Assembly (NCBI GenBank): GCA_039180875.1
Contig: JBCDCY010000003.1
Span: 1 to 64,000 of the forward strand
Direction of reading: 5' to 3'
DNA length: 64,000 nucleotides
Source of the DNA: JBCDCY01 sp039180875
GTDB lineage: Bacteria > Pseudomonadota > Alphaproteobacteria > Rhodobacterales > Rhodobacteraceae
The notes under the pieces are model-generated. The model was not told the origin of the DNA, searched no databases, and worked only from the letters and a program-made list of their open reading frames with translations. Each line of letters opens with the position of its first letter. Position 1 is the first letter of the stretch. The position numbers were made by a program, and so were the translations under genes. Positions 8,857 through 17,212 of the stretch are shown here, in pieces.

Positions 8857-10386
8857 GTGTCGGACTTCCGGATCTCCAAGCGCCTCGTCGTGATCAACTC
8901 GGCGAGCTCGCTCGTCGCCAAGGTCGTGAACATCACCGTCATCCTCTGGATGTACCAGTATCTGCTGGCCCGCATCCCGGCCGAGGAATTCGCTGTCCTG
9001 CCGGTCGTGATGTCGCTGATGGTGTTCGCGCCGCTCTTCTTCTCGTTCTTCTCGAGCGGCATCTCCCGCTACGTCGTCGACCTCTACGCCAAGGGCGATG
9101 CGGAGGGCATCACCCGGGTCGTCTCCTCGATCTTCCCGCCGCTCCTGGCGATGGCGGCGGCATTCCTGGTGCTGGGGCTGGCATTTGCCCTGAACATCGA
9201 GCGGTTCCTGACCATCCCACCGGAGATGGAGAGCTCGGCCAGTTGGATGCTCGCGCTGCTGGTGGTGAGCTTCGCCTTCCAGATGCTGGTCCTGCCCTTC
9301 GTCACCGGCTTCCACGTGCGCCAGGCCTATGTGGAGCTCAATCTCTGGGGCTTGGCGCGGGATGGGCTCCGGGTTCTGCTGCTGCTGATCTTCCTGCTCG
9401 GCCTCGGCGCCGACGTGCTGTGGGTGGTGGTGGCGACGGCGATATCAGAGGGGTTCCACAGCATCGCGACCTTCCTGCGGTCCCGCCGGATGGTCGCGGC
9501 GCTCCGGGTCCGGCTGGCGGTCTTCGACCGGCAGCAGGCCGGCACGCTGATGTCCTTTGGCTGGTGGACGACCCTCGGCCGGTTGGGCGGCGTCATGTAC
9601 ACCAACGCCGCGACCATCCTGCTCAACCTCTTCGGCACCGCGGTGGACGTGACGAGCTACTACATCGGCGCCACCCTCTTCCGGCAGATCGAGTCGACCC
9701 TGGGGCTGGCTATGCAGCCCCTGCAGCCAGTGCTGACCGCGATGAACGCGCTGGAGGAGAAGCGCCGGCTCGCCCGGACCGTCTTCCGCGGCGGGCGCTA
9801 CGCGCTTTGGGCGACGATGATTTTAGCTGTGCCATTAGTGATTTATGCCGAGGACTTCGTGCTGCTCTACCTCGGGCCGGACTACGCCCAGACCGCGATG
9901 GTCATCATCTTCTTCATGCTGATCTTCCCGTTCACCAGCCCGACGGCGCTCCTCCCCATGACCGCGATGTCGATGGCGCGGGTGCGCGAGTTCTTTCTGC
10001 CCGCCTTCCTGTTTCAGCTCGCCGGCCTCTTGATGATGATCGCGGTCCTGGTCTTCGCGGATTGGGGTGCGACGGGGGTCACGCTGTCGCTCACCATCAT
10101 CACCGTGATCTCGCAGCTCGCCTACTTCTGGCGCCTCTGCCTCAGGCTGACGGAGACGTCGTTTCGTGCGTTCGTCGCCGATGTCCTCGTCCCGGGCATG
10201 CTGCCGGCCGTCGCCGGGGCGATCGTCTGGGTCGCCGCATCGCTGGTCCAGCCGGCCGACACCTGGTTCGCGCTCCTGCTGAACGGGGCGCTCGGCGCGA
10301 TCTGCTACGGCGGCGTCTTGCTGGTGTTCTGCCTCAGCGACGATGAGCGGGCGGTGGTGCGCAATCTCGCCGCGAAGCTTCGCTAG
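8857..10386 (+). CDS. Polysaccharide flippase (Wzx/MOP-superfamily-like membrane protein)
   Basis: A 509-aa hydrophobic protein with roughly 12 predicted membrane segments, beginning SDFRISKRLVVINSASSLVA and continuing VVNITVILWMYQYLLARI, as in MOP-superfamily O-antigen and polysaccharide translocases. The GTG at 8857 is chosen because the frame upstream to 8782 is arginine/proline-rich and non-hydrophobic. The expected role is to flip a lipid-linked glycan across the inner membrane. With the two GT2 genes, the acetyltransferase and the HAD protein it makes up a small surface-polysaccharide locus. No polymerase or chain-length regulator is present in the window. Confidence 0.82.
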   Translation: MSDFRISKRLVVINSASSLVAKVVNITVILWMYQYLLARIPAEEFAVLPVVMSLMVFAPLFFSFFSSGISRYVVDLYAKGDAEGITRVVSSIFPPLLAMAAAFLVLGLAFALNIERFLTIPPEMESSASWMLALLVVSFAFQMLVLPFVTGFHVRQAYVELNLWGLARDGLRVLLLLIFLLGLGADVLWVVVATAISEGFHSIATFLRSRRMVAALRVRLAVFDRQQAGTLMSFGWWTTLGRLGGVMYTNAATILLNLFGTAVDVTSYYIGATLFRQIESTLGLAMQPLQPVLTAMNALEEKRRLARTVFRGGRYALWATMILAVPLVIYAEDFVLLYLGPDYAQTAMVIIFFMLIFPFTSPTALLPMTAMSMARVREFFLPAFLFQLAGLLMMIAVLVFADWGATGVTLSLTIITVISQLAYFWRLCLRLTETSFRAFVADVLVPGMLPAVAGAIVWVAASLVQPADTWFALLLNGALGAICYGGVLLVFCLSDDERAVVRNLAAKLR

Positions 10387-10437
10387 GCGACGCACGAGGG
10401 CCTCGCGCACCCGGGCCGTTCTCCCCCGTTCTGGGAA

Positions 10438-10451
10438 TTGACACGGATCAA
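10438..10451 (+). promoter_or_regulatory. Candidate FNR/FixK box upstream of the hybrid kinase
   Basis: TTGACACGGATCAA matches the FNR/FixK consensus TTGAY-N4-RTCAA exactly. It ends 54 nt before the ATG of the heme-PAS kinase. If used as a class II activator site (centre near -41.5), transcription would begin about 20 nt before the gene. The window encodes an Fnr-type regulator 2.4 kb downstream, suggesting a feedback loop. Confidence 0.65.
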
Positions 10452-10505
10452 AGACACGGGCCCGTATGGTGGTAGGATGGGCCTCCATCGTTACACGTAG
10501 CCAAG

Positions 10506-12026
10506 ATGACGCCTCAGATCGACGAAGAGGCGGTGCTGAATGCCGTTTTCGACGCCGCCGTGGACGCGATCCTCGTCGCCGATGCCGACGGAGTGATCAC
10601 CCGGGCCAACGCCGCGACCGGGCGCCTGTTCGGCTATGCCCCGGCCGAGATGGTGGGCGAGAACGTCCGGCTGCTGATGCCCCCGAAATTCGCCGACGCC
10701 CATGACGACTACATGGCCCATCACCGCGAAACCGGTGAGGAGCGCATCATCGGCATCGGACGCGCGGTCCAGGGCATGCGGAAGGACGGCACGGTCTTTC
10801 CCGTGCATCTCTCGGTCGGTCGGGCGATGATGGATGACGGTCCGGTCTTCGTCGGCATCCTGCACGATCTAAGCGACCGGCAAGCGGCGGAGGAGGCCCT
10901 GGCGCGCTCCCAACGCCTCGACGCGGTCGGGCAGATGACCGGCGGGATCGCCCACGACTTCAACAACCTGCTCACCATCATCATCGGCAATCTCGAGCTG
11001 TTGCAGAGCCGCGCCGGGGCGCGGTTCGACGATCTGATCCGCGATGCGTTGGAGGCGGCGGAGCTTGGCTCCGACCTGACCAACCGCCTGCTCACCTTCG
11101 CGCGCAAGGGCGATCTGTCGCCCCGGGTGCTGGATCTGGCCGAGACCTGCGACGAGGTGGTCAGCATCCTCAGCCGCACGCTTGGTGAGCACTATCGCAT
11201 CAACTGCGATCATGTCCCGGGCCTGCCGCGCATCAATGTCGATCCCGGTCAGTTGCAGACGGCGATCCTGAACCTGGCGCTCAATGCCCGTGACGCCATG
11301 CCGAAAGGCGGCAGCCTCGCGCTCCGCACCGACGCGATCCGGATCGACGACGCCTACATCGCCCAGGAAACCGACATCGCCCCGGGGCGCTATGTCCGTC
11401 TGTCGGTCTCGGACACCGGCACCGGGATGGACGACAATGCCAAGCAGCGCGCCTTCGAGCCGTTCTTCACGACCAAGCCGGCGGGCAAGGGCACCGGGCT
11501 CGGCCTGTCGATGATCTACGGCTTCGTGCGCCAGTCCGGAGGCCACGTCACGCTCTACAGCGAGCTCGGCAAGGGTACGACCTTTGCGCTTTACTTCCCG
11601 GTGGCGGAGCCCGGGACAGCGGCCGAGGCGAAGAGCGGCGCCGATCCGTTACTGCGCGGGCGCGGCCAGGTGATCCTGGTGGTGGAGGACAACGACCAGG
11701 TGCGCCGCCTGTCGATCGCCCGGCTGCGGGATCTGGGCTACAACCCGATCCCCGCCTCCTCCGGCGATGCCGCCCTGCACATCCTCAAGGACATCGGCAG
11801 CGTCGATCTGGTGTTCACCGATCTGGTGATGCCCGGCAGTCTGAACGGCTACCAACTGGCAAGCGAGGTGCAGAGCCTGTTTCCCGAGATCAAGATCCTG
11901 CTCACCTCGGGCTATGCCAGCGACGTCGTCCTGCCCAAGGGGGCGGAGGCCGGCTTTCCGATCCTGAGAAAGCCCTACCGCCTGCCCGATCTCGCCAAGC
12001 GGCTGGGCGAGCTTCTGGAGCCCTAG
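10506..12026 (+). CDS. fixL: FixL-like soluble hybrid histidine kinase with heme-binding PAS
   Basis: A 506-aa protein without membrane segments: PAS (about 10-120), HisKA with H150 in GGIAHDFNNLL, HATPase (N260, DTGTGMD, GTGLGLS) and a C-terminal receiver (about 388-506, D439 phosphoacceptor, K489). In the PAS, H66 and R86 are 20 residues apart and aligned with the heme ligand His200 and O2-contacting Arg220 of Bradyrhizobium FixL, within a matching IIGIGR segment. It is therefore predicted to sense oxygen through heme and shut off its kinase when O2 is bound. Domain order matches the hybrid FixL of Rhizobium etli, which pairs with an OmpR-type regulator (FxkR) rather than FixJ. Its stop overlaps the convergent regulator gene within CCTAGG. 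An FNR box lies upstream. Confidence 0.8.
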   Translation: MTPQIDEEAVLNAVFDAAVDAILVADADGVITRANAATGRLFGYAPAEMVGENVRLLMPPKFADAHDDYMAHHRETGEERIIGIGRAVQGMRKDGTVFPVHLSVGRAMMDDGPVFVGILHDLSDRQAAEEALARSQRLDAVGQMTGGIAHDFNNLLTIIIGNLELLQSRAGARFDDLIRDALEAAELGSDLTNRLLTFARKGDLSPRVLDLAETCDEVVSILSRTLGEHYRINCDHVPGLPRINVDPGQLQTAILNLALNARDAMPKGGSLALRTDAIRIDDAYIAQETDIAPGRYVRLSVSDTGTGMDDNAKQRAFEPFFTTKPAGKGTGLGLSMIYGFVRQSGGHVTLYSELGKGTTFALYFPVAEPGTAAEAKSGADPLLRGRGQVILVVEDNDQVRRLSIARLRDLGYNPIPASSGDAALHILKDIGSVDLVFTDLVMPGSLNGYQLASEVQSLFPEIKILLTSGYASDVVLPKGAEAGFPILRKPYRLPDLAKRLGELLEP

Positions 12027-12745
12027 GACCAGGCCACGTCGGCGGTGAAGGAGTAGCCGACGCCCCGCACCGTGCGGATCATGCCGGCACCACCCTCCCC
12101 ATCGCCGATCCGCTTGCGCAGCCGCGCCACCTGGTTGTCGATGGTCCGGTCGAGGGGCGCGTAGGCCGCGCCGCCGAGGAAGTCCATGATCTGCTCGCGC
12201 GACAGGATCCGCTTGGGATGGGTGAGGAAGACCATCAGCAGATTGAACTCCGCCGTGGTCAATTCGCAGGGGCTGCCGTCAGGGGCGACGACCTCGAACC
12301 GCTCGGGCCGCACGCGCCAGCCCTGAAACGCCGCCGTGCGGTCGGCGTCGGGGCTGGGCGCCTCGCCCTCCTCCCGCCGAGAACTGCGGCGCAGCACGGC
12401 GTGGACCCGGGCCAGCACTTCCCTGAGGTGAAAGGGCTTGGTGATGTAGTCGTCTGCCCCGACCTCGAGCCCGACGACCCGGTCCAGCACGTCACCCTTG
12501 CCCGTGACCATCACGATCGGCACGTCCGACAGCCGCTTGATCCGGCGCGCCAGGTCGAGTCCGTTGTCGGCGCCGAGGTAGAGGTCGAGCGTCACCAGAT
12601 CCGGGCGGTGCGCGTTGAGCGCGGCGAGGGTGGTGGTGGCATCCCCCGCCTCCACCACCGCGAACCCGTCATCCTTGAAGCAGCCAGTCAGCAGCTGCCG
12701 AACCTTCGGATCATCATCGACGACGAGGATGGTCTTGCGGGGCAC
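12023..12745 (-). CDS. OmpR/PhoB-family response regulator, FxkR-like candidate
   Basis: A 240-aa protein: receiver (KTILVVDDDPKVRQLL, acidic pocket D10/D11, phosphoacceptor D54 in LVTLDLYLG, DDYITKPF lysine) and a C-terminal winged helix (LTTAEFNLLMVFL, IDNQVARLRKRIGDG, IRTVRGVGYSF). The frame stays open to 12937, but the GTG at 12745 is preceded by an AAGGG ribosome site and begins exactly at the receiver fold. It is convergent with the heme-PAS kinase and divergent from an Fnr-type regulator, the gene set of the hFixL-FxkR-FixK cascade known in Rhizobium etli. The FxkR equivalence is inferred from context and architecture. Confidence 0.82.
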   Translation of the reverse strand: MPRKTILVVDDDPKVRQLLTGCFKDDGFAVVEAGDATTTLAALNAHRPDLVTLDLYLGADNGLDLARRIKRLSDVPIVMVTGKGDVLDRVVGLEVGADDYITKPFHLREVLARVHAVLRRSSRREEGEAPSPDADRTAAFQGWRVRPERFEVVAPDGSPCELTTAEFNLLMVFLTHPKRILSREQIMDFLGGAAYAPLDRTIDNQVARLRKRIGDGEGGAGMIRTVRGVGYSFTADVAWS

Positions 12746-12796
12746 GTTACCCTTCCCTGGCGGCGCACCGGCATCGTGTAGCAGCCCGACGGTCTG

Positions 12797-12812
12797 ATAC
12801 AATCCGATACAC
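12797..12812 (+). promoter_or_regulatory. Candidate K-box-like direct repeat
   Basis: GATACA-ATCC-GATACA is a perfect hexamer direct repeat with 10-bp period, the arrangement bound by OmpR-family regulators. It resembles the FxkR K-box of Rhizobium etli (recalled as GTTACA-N4-GTTACA, one base different per half). A third, inverted copy (TGTATC) lies at 12879-12884. It sits in the divergent gap between the OmpR-type regulator and the Fnr-type gene, so it could control both. Confidence 0.45.
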
Positions 12813-12903
12813 AGGCGACGACATTGCTGCGACCTGGCCAGGCGAAAGTCCCCGATATGCCTAAGGGGACCGAGCCGATGTATCACGCCTGTGCTGCCAG
12901 ACC

Positions 12904-13665
12904 ATGATGGACGCCACCCACCCCACCGACTGCGCAAGCTGCCCGATCCGCGACATCGCGCTCTGTGCGAAATGCGACGACGGCGAACTCGCCAAAATCG
13001 CCCGGATCAAGTCGACCCGCAGGTTCGAGGCGGGTCAGACCATCGCCGCCCAGGGGGAGGGCATCCCCCTCGTCTCCTCCATCGTCGACGGGGTCGCCGC
13101 CGTCTCCCGCACCTTGGAGGACGGGCGCACCCAGCTTGCCGGATTGCTCTTTGCCAAGGACATGGTGGGCGCGCCGGGCGAGGGCCAGGCCGCCTACGAC
13201 ATCGTGGCCAAGACGCCGGTCACGCTCTGCTGTTTCGAGCGTCACGCCTTCGAGGCTCATGTCGAGGAGATGCCGCACCTGGCCTCCCGCCTGGCAGAGC
13301 TCGCCCTGGACGAGCGCGACGCGGCCCGGGCCTATCTGTTCCTGCTCGGGCGGAAGACCGCGCGGGAAAAGATCGCCTCCTTCCTGCTGTTCCTAATCGA
13401 GCGGCAGCGGCAGATGGCAGGCTCCGAGGCGCCGGGCATCATCCGGCTGCCGGTGTCGCGGGACGAGATCGGCAGCCTGCTCGGCCTGGCGCTTGAGACG
13501 GTCAGCCGGCACCTGAACGGCCTCGGCCGGGATGGCATTCTGCAGATCCTGGACCACCGGCGTCTGCGGATTCTCGATCGCGCCGCGCTCGAGCGGTCCT
13601 CCGGTGACGCACCGGCGCCGATGACGCCGCGTGAGCTACAGGTCATCCCGCGGAAGAGCGCCTAA
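12904..13665 (+). CDS. Crp/Fnr-family oxygen regulator with Cys-rich N-terminus (FnrN/FnrL type)
   Basis: A 253-aa regulator. Residues C10, C13 and C21 form C-x2-C-x7-C as in FnrN proteins, with an additional C24 and central C109/C110 (TLCCFERHAF), enough to hold an oxygen-labile [4Fe-4S] cluster. A cyclic-nucleotide-binding-like beta roll (35-120) and a long dimer helix lead to a winged HTH with E198, S201 and R202 (ETVSR), the side chains that read TTGAT-type half sites. It is predicted to activate microaerobic genes, notably the cco operon behind a perfect FNR box at 13724. A possible K-box upstream would place it under the heme-PAS kinase cascade. Confidence 0.88.
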   Translation: MMDATHPTDCASCPIRDIALCAKCDDGELAKIARIKSTRRFEAGQTIAAQGEGIPLVSSIVDGVAAVSRTLEDGRTQLAGLLFAKDMVGAPGEGQAAYDIVAKTPVTLCCFERHAFEAHVEEMPHLASRLAELALDERDAARAYLFLLGRKTAREKIASFLLFLIERQRQMAGSEAPGIIRLPVSRDEIGSLLGLALETVSRHLNGLGRDGILQILDHRRLRILDRAALERSSGDAPAPMTPRELQVIPRKSA

Positions 13666-13723
13666 GGCCCTCTCAGCAATAGGTTTTCCCGATCGAAAAA
13701 AGGCAGCGTCGGATGGCCCTGAG

Positions 13724-13737
13724 TTGACAAATGTCAA
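13724..13737 (+). promoter_or_regulatory. FNR box upstream of the cbb3 oxidase operon
   Basis: TTGACAAATGTCAA is a perfect palindromic FNR/FixK site (TTGAC-N4-GTCAA). It lies 175 nt before the DUF2189 gene that heads the cco operon, in the 246-nt gap after the Fnr-type gene. Microaerobic activation of cbb3 oxidase by such boxes is well established in alphaproteobacteria; use here is inferred. Confidence 0.78.
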
Positions 13738-13911
13738 GGTGAGCCCGTGGTCGACCTGCTAGCGTCGATCGAGAGAGACGGCCCATCGGCGGCCGACCCA
13801 CGCCGACGGAGACCCTGGGAGACCCGGTCCCGCCCGGCGCATCGTTGGCCCATCGGTCGACGCCCCGACAGCGCGGCCCGATCCCCGAGGGGAGGGAGGT
13901 TGAGACGTCGC

Positions 13912-14694
13912 ATGGGCAATGCAGCCGACGCTACAGGCACCCATCGGGAGACACTCCGCAGAAAGGCCCGGATCGCGAACGAGGAGCCGATCGCCCTCGT
14001 CCGCCAGTGGTTGAGCGCCGGCCTCGAGGACGTGAAGACGAAGCCGGAGCTGTCGCTGTTCTACGGCCTCGGCCTTGCCGCCTCGGGCTGGATCGCGCTG
14101 ATCGTGCTTTGGACCAGCGACCTGCAATGGACGATCCTGCCGCTGCTGGCGGCCGGCCTGCTGGCCGGACCGGTGGCCACCGTCGGGCTCTACCGCGCGG
14201 CCCGGCGCAACCGCACCGGTGGCGGGCGGGGCGTCGCCTCCCCGGGTCAGATCGCGGTGGTGGGCACCATCCTGATGGTGCTGGCGCTCGTCTGGTTTCG
14301 CGCGGCCACGATCCTGTTCGCGCTGTTCTACGGCCTAGTGCCCTTCGGCGGCTTCGTCGAGCTTTTGGGCGAGCTCTTCACCACCGGTCGGGGGATCGCC
14401 CTGGTAGCGATCGGCTCCGCCGTCGGCGGGCTTTTCGCAGCGTTTACCTTCGCGATCTCGGCCTTCTCGATCCCGATGCTGGTGGATCGTGAGATCGACG
14501 CCTTCTCCGCCATGGCGCTGAGCTTCAATGCAGCCACCCAGAACTTCCGCCTAGTTGTCGCCTGGGGCATCGCCATCACCGGATTGACGGTGGCCGGCAT
14601 CGCCACGGGGTTGCTCGGCCTCATCGTGATCTTCCCGTGGCTCGGCTACGCCACCTGGCACGCCTACTGCGACCTGTTTGAGGTGACGGCATGA
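13912..14694 (+). CDS. DUF2189 family membrane protein
   Basis: A 260-aa integral membrane protein with about six hydrophobic segments (ELSLFYGLGLAASGWIALIV, WTILPLLAAGLLAGPVATVG, VVGTILMVLALVWFRAATIL and others), ending LGYATWHAYCDLFEV, typical of DUF2189. The function of the family is unknown to me. The ATG at 13912 follows a GGAGGGAGG stretch and the family begins nearby; the frame extends to 13747 but that part is not hydrophobic. Its stop overlaps ccoN by 4 nt, so it leads the cbb3 operon and should be expressed under low oxygen. An assembly or redox-related membrane role is only a guess. Confidence 0.82.
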   Translation: MGNAADATGTHRETLRRKARIANEEPIALVRQWLSAGLEDVKTKPELSLFYGLGLAASGWIALIVLWTSDLQWTILPLLAAGLLAGPVATVGLYRAARRNRTGGGRGVASPGQIAVVGTILMVLALVWFRAATILFALFYGLVPFGGFVELLGELFTTGRGIALVAIGSAVGGLFAAFTFAISAFSIPMLVDREIDAFSAMALSFNAATQNFRLVVAWGIAITGLTVAGIATGLLGLIVIFPWLGYATWHAYCDLFEVTA

Positions 14695-16313
14695 TCGGCC
14701 GGCTCAATCTGGAGGTCGTGGTCTATCTCATCGTGCTGACCGGGATCTTCGCGCTCGGCGCCGCGATCCTCGGATGGGGGCGCGAGCCGATCTACGTCTT
14801 CCACGGCTGGGCCATCGCCGGCGCAGCGCTGGCCGGGATCCTCTGGATCGTCAATCGGCTGAGCGGGCCGGCGCGCCCGGTTCCCAACGAATACAACGAC
14901 CGCGTCATCAAGTTCGGCGTGGTCGCGGCGCTGATCTGGGGCGTCATCGGCTTCGTGATCGGCGACGTGCTGGCCTGGCAGTTGGCCATTCCCTCGCTCA
15001 ACGGCGACATGTCGTGGAGCAATTTCGGCCGCGTCCGCCCGATGCACACCACGGCGGTGATCTTCGGCTTCGGCGGCAACATGCTGGTCGCCACGTCGTT
15101 CTACGTGGTGCAGCGCACGTCCCGCGCGCGGCTGGCCAGCGAGTACATGCCCTGGTTCCTGTTCTGGGGCCTGAACGCCTTCGTGTTGCTGGCCATGACC
15201 GGCTATCCAGCGGGCATCACCCAGGGCAAGGAATATGCCGAGCCGGAGTGGTACGCCGATCTGGTGCTAACCATCGCCTGGGTGGGCTACCTGCTGCTCT
15301 ACCTCTTCACCCTGGCCCGGCGGGCAGAGCCGCATATCTACGTCGCCAACTGGTACTACCTGGCCTTCATCGTGGTGATCGCGATGCTGCATGTGGTGAA
15401 CAACGCAGCGATCCCGGTCTCCATCGCGGAACATCGCAGCGTGATCTACTTCGCTGGGGTGCAGGACGCCATGGTGCAGTGGTGGTACGGCCACAACGCC
15501 GTGGGCTTTCTGCTGACCGCCGGCTTCCTCGGCATGATGTATTACTTCCTGCCCAAGGCGGCGGGGCGGCCGATCTATTCCTACCGCCTGTCGATCATTG
15601 GCTTCTGGGGCATCACCTTCGTCTACCTCTGGGCAGGCTCACACCACCTGCACTACACCGCCCTGCCCGACTGGGTGCAGTATCTCGGCATGACCTTCTC
15701 GGTCATCCTGCTGGTGCCGAGCTGGGGCAGCGTCTTCAACGGCATCCTCACGCTCAACGGCGCCTGGGACAAGGTGCGCACCGACCCGGCGGTGCGGTTC
15801 ATGATGACGGCCGTGCTGTTCTACGGCCTCGCCACGTTCGAGGGCTCGTTCATGGCGATCCGGCCGGTGAACGCGCTCAGCCACTACACCGACTGGACCG
15901 TCGGCCATGTCCATGCCGGCGCGCTCGGCTGGGTCGCCTTCATCAGCTTCGGGGCGATGTACAAGATGGTGCCCTGGATCTGGCGGCGTGAGGGCGTCTA
16001 CAGCCTGACGTTGGAGGCCTGGCATTACTGGCTCGCGCTCGCGGGGACGCTGATCTACGTCGGTGCGATGTGGAACAGCGGCATCACCCAGTCGCTGATG
16101 TGGCAGAGCTACGACGCCAACGGCAACCTGAGCTTCGCCTTCATCGACACTGTCAAGGCGATGGAGCCCTACTACTACGCCCGGGCGATCGGCGGTCTGC
16201 TCTACCTGATCGGGGCCTGTATCGGCGCCTACAACATCTACATGACCGTGCGTGGGGGAGAGGCGAAGCCCGCCGATCCCAGGGGCGCCACGGCCGTTCC
16301 GGTGGGGGAGTAG
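14691..16313 (+). CDS. ccoN: cbb3-type cytochrome c oxidase subunit I
   Basis: A 540-aa heme-copper oxidase subunit with at least 12 membrane helices. It carries the histidines expected for heme b, heme b3 and CuB (GRVRPMHTTAVIFGFGG, WYGHNAVGFL, AGSHHLHYTALPDW, VGHVHAGALGW). It reduces O2 to water at high affinity and pumps protons in the inner membrane. It overlaps the DUF2189 gene upstream (ATGA) and is followed 3 nt later by ccoO. The FNR box at 13724 probably governs transcription. The length is at the upper end for CcoN owing to a short extra C-terminal tail. Confidence 0.97.
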   Translation: MIGRLNLEVVVYLIVLTGIFALGAAILGWGREPIYVFHGWAIAGAALAGILWIVNRLSGPARPVPNEYNDRVIKFGVVAALIWGVIGFVIGDVLAWQLAIPSLNGDMSWSNFGRVRPMHTTAVIFGFGGNMLVATSFYVVQRTSRARLASEYMPWFLFWGLNAFVLLAMTGYPAGITQGKEYAEPEWYADLVLTIAWVGYLLLYLFTLARRAEPHIYVANWYYLAFIVVIAMLHVVNNAAIPVSIAEHRSVIYFAGVQDAMVQWWYGHNAVGFLLTAGFLGMMYYFLPKAAGRPIYSYRLSIIGFWGITFVYLWAGSHHLHYTALPDWVQYLGMTFSVILLVPSWGSVFNGILTLNGAWDKVRTDPAVRFMMTAVLFYGLATFEGSFMAIRPVNALSHYTDWTVGHVHAGALGWVAFISFGAMYKMVPWIWRREGVYSLTLEAWHYWLALAGTLIYVGAMWNSGITQSLMWQSYDANGNLSFAFIDTVKAMEPYYYARAIGGLLYLIGACIGAYNIYMTVRGGEAKPADPRGATAVPVGE

Positions 16314-16316
16314 GCC

Positions 16317-17048
16317 ATGCGCTTTCGCCACGCCACGTTGGAGCGCCACGGCCTCGCCCTCACCCTGGCTATCCTGCTCGTCGCCTCGGTCGGCGGCATC
16401 GTCGAGATCGCGCCGCTCTTCACCATCGAGAACACCATCGAGGAGGTCGAGGGGATGCGCCCCTACACCCCGCTCGAACAAGCCGGGCGCGACATCTACG
16501 TGCGCGAGGGCTGCTATGCCTGCCACAGCCAGATGATCCGCACCCTGCGCTCCGACGTCGATCGCTTCGGCCATTTCAGCCTGGCGGCGGAAAGCATGTA
16601 CGACCATCCGCACCAGTGGGGCTCGAAGCGCACCGGGCCGGATCTCGCGCGCATCGGCGGCAAGTATTCCAACGCCTGGCACGTGGCGCATCTTGAGCAT
16701 CCGCGCGAGCTGGTGCCGGGCTCTATCATGCCGGGCTATCCCTTCCTCTCCGAGACGCGGCTGGAGACCGGCGAGTTGTCGGCGAAGCTCTGGGCGCTGC
16801 GCCTGGCCGGCGTGCCCTACACCGACGACCAGATCGCCAATGCCGCGCGCCACGCCCGCTGGCAGGCCGACGGCAGCTTCGCCTTCGAGGGGGATCTGAT
16901 GGATGCCTACGGCGACAACGTCATCGTCGCCGATTTCGACGGCCAGCCCGATCAGTTGACGGAGATGGATGCCCTGGTCGCCTATCTCCAGATGCTCGGC
17001 ACGCTCGCCGATCTCGAGACCATCGAGCCGGAGGGGATAGCACGATGA
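16317..17048 (+). CDS. ccoO: cbb3-type cytochrome c oxidase monoheme subunit II
   Basis: A 243-aa protein with one N-terminal membrane anchor (HGLALTLAILLVASVGGIVE) and a periplasmic cytochrome c domain. The heme site is YVREGCYACHSQMIRT and the methionine-ligand region is GSIMPGYPFL. It passes electrons from CcoP to the CcoN active site. Length and motifs match CcoO closely. It overlaps ccoQ by 4 nt (ATGA). Confidence 0.96.
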   Translation: MRFRHATLERHGLALTLAILLVASVGGIVEIAPLFTIENTIEEVEGMRPYTPLEQAGRDIYVREGCYACHSQMIRTLRSDVDRFGHFSLAAESMYDHPHQWGSKRTGPDLARIGGKYSNAWHVAHLEHPRELVPGSIMPGYPFLSETRLETGELSAKLWALRLAGVPYTDDQIANAARHARWQADGSFAFEGDLMDAYGDNVIVADFDGQPDQLTEMDALVAYLQMLGTLADLETIEPEGIAR

Positions 17049-17212
17049 CCCATGACGCGGTGCTCGTCTTCTCCAAGACCTGGGGCGCGATCTACCTGAT
17101 GGTCGTCTTCCTCGCTGCCGTAATCTGGACCTACTGGCCGAGCCGCAAGTCGATCTACGACAAGGCGGCCGAAGCGCCGCTGAGCGATGAGGCGATCCGC
17201 CGTGACGACTGA
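17045..17212 (+). CDS. ccoQ: cbb3-type cytochrome c oxidase small subunit
   Basis: A 55-aa protein with one transmembrane helix (WGAIYLMVVFLAAVIWTYWP) followed by a charged tail (SRKSIYDKAAEAPL), the usual CcoQ/FixQ pattern. It overlaps ccoO by 4 nt and ccoP by 11 nt, in the canonical N-O-Q-P order. CcoQ is known to stabilise the complex rather than take part in catalysis. Confidence 0.92.
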   Translation: MTHDAVLVFSKTWGAIYLMVVFLAAVIWTYWPSRKSIYDKAAEAPLSDEAIRRDD

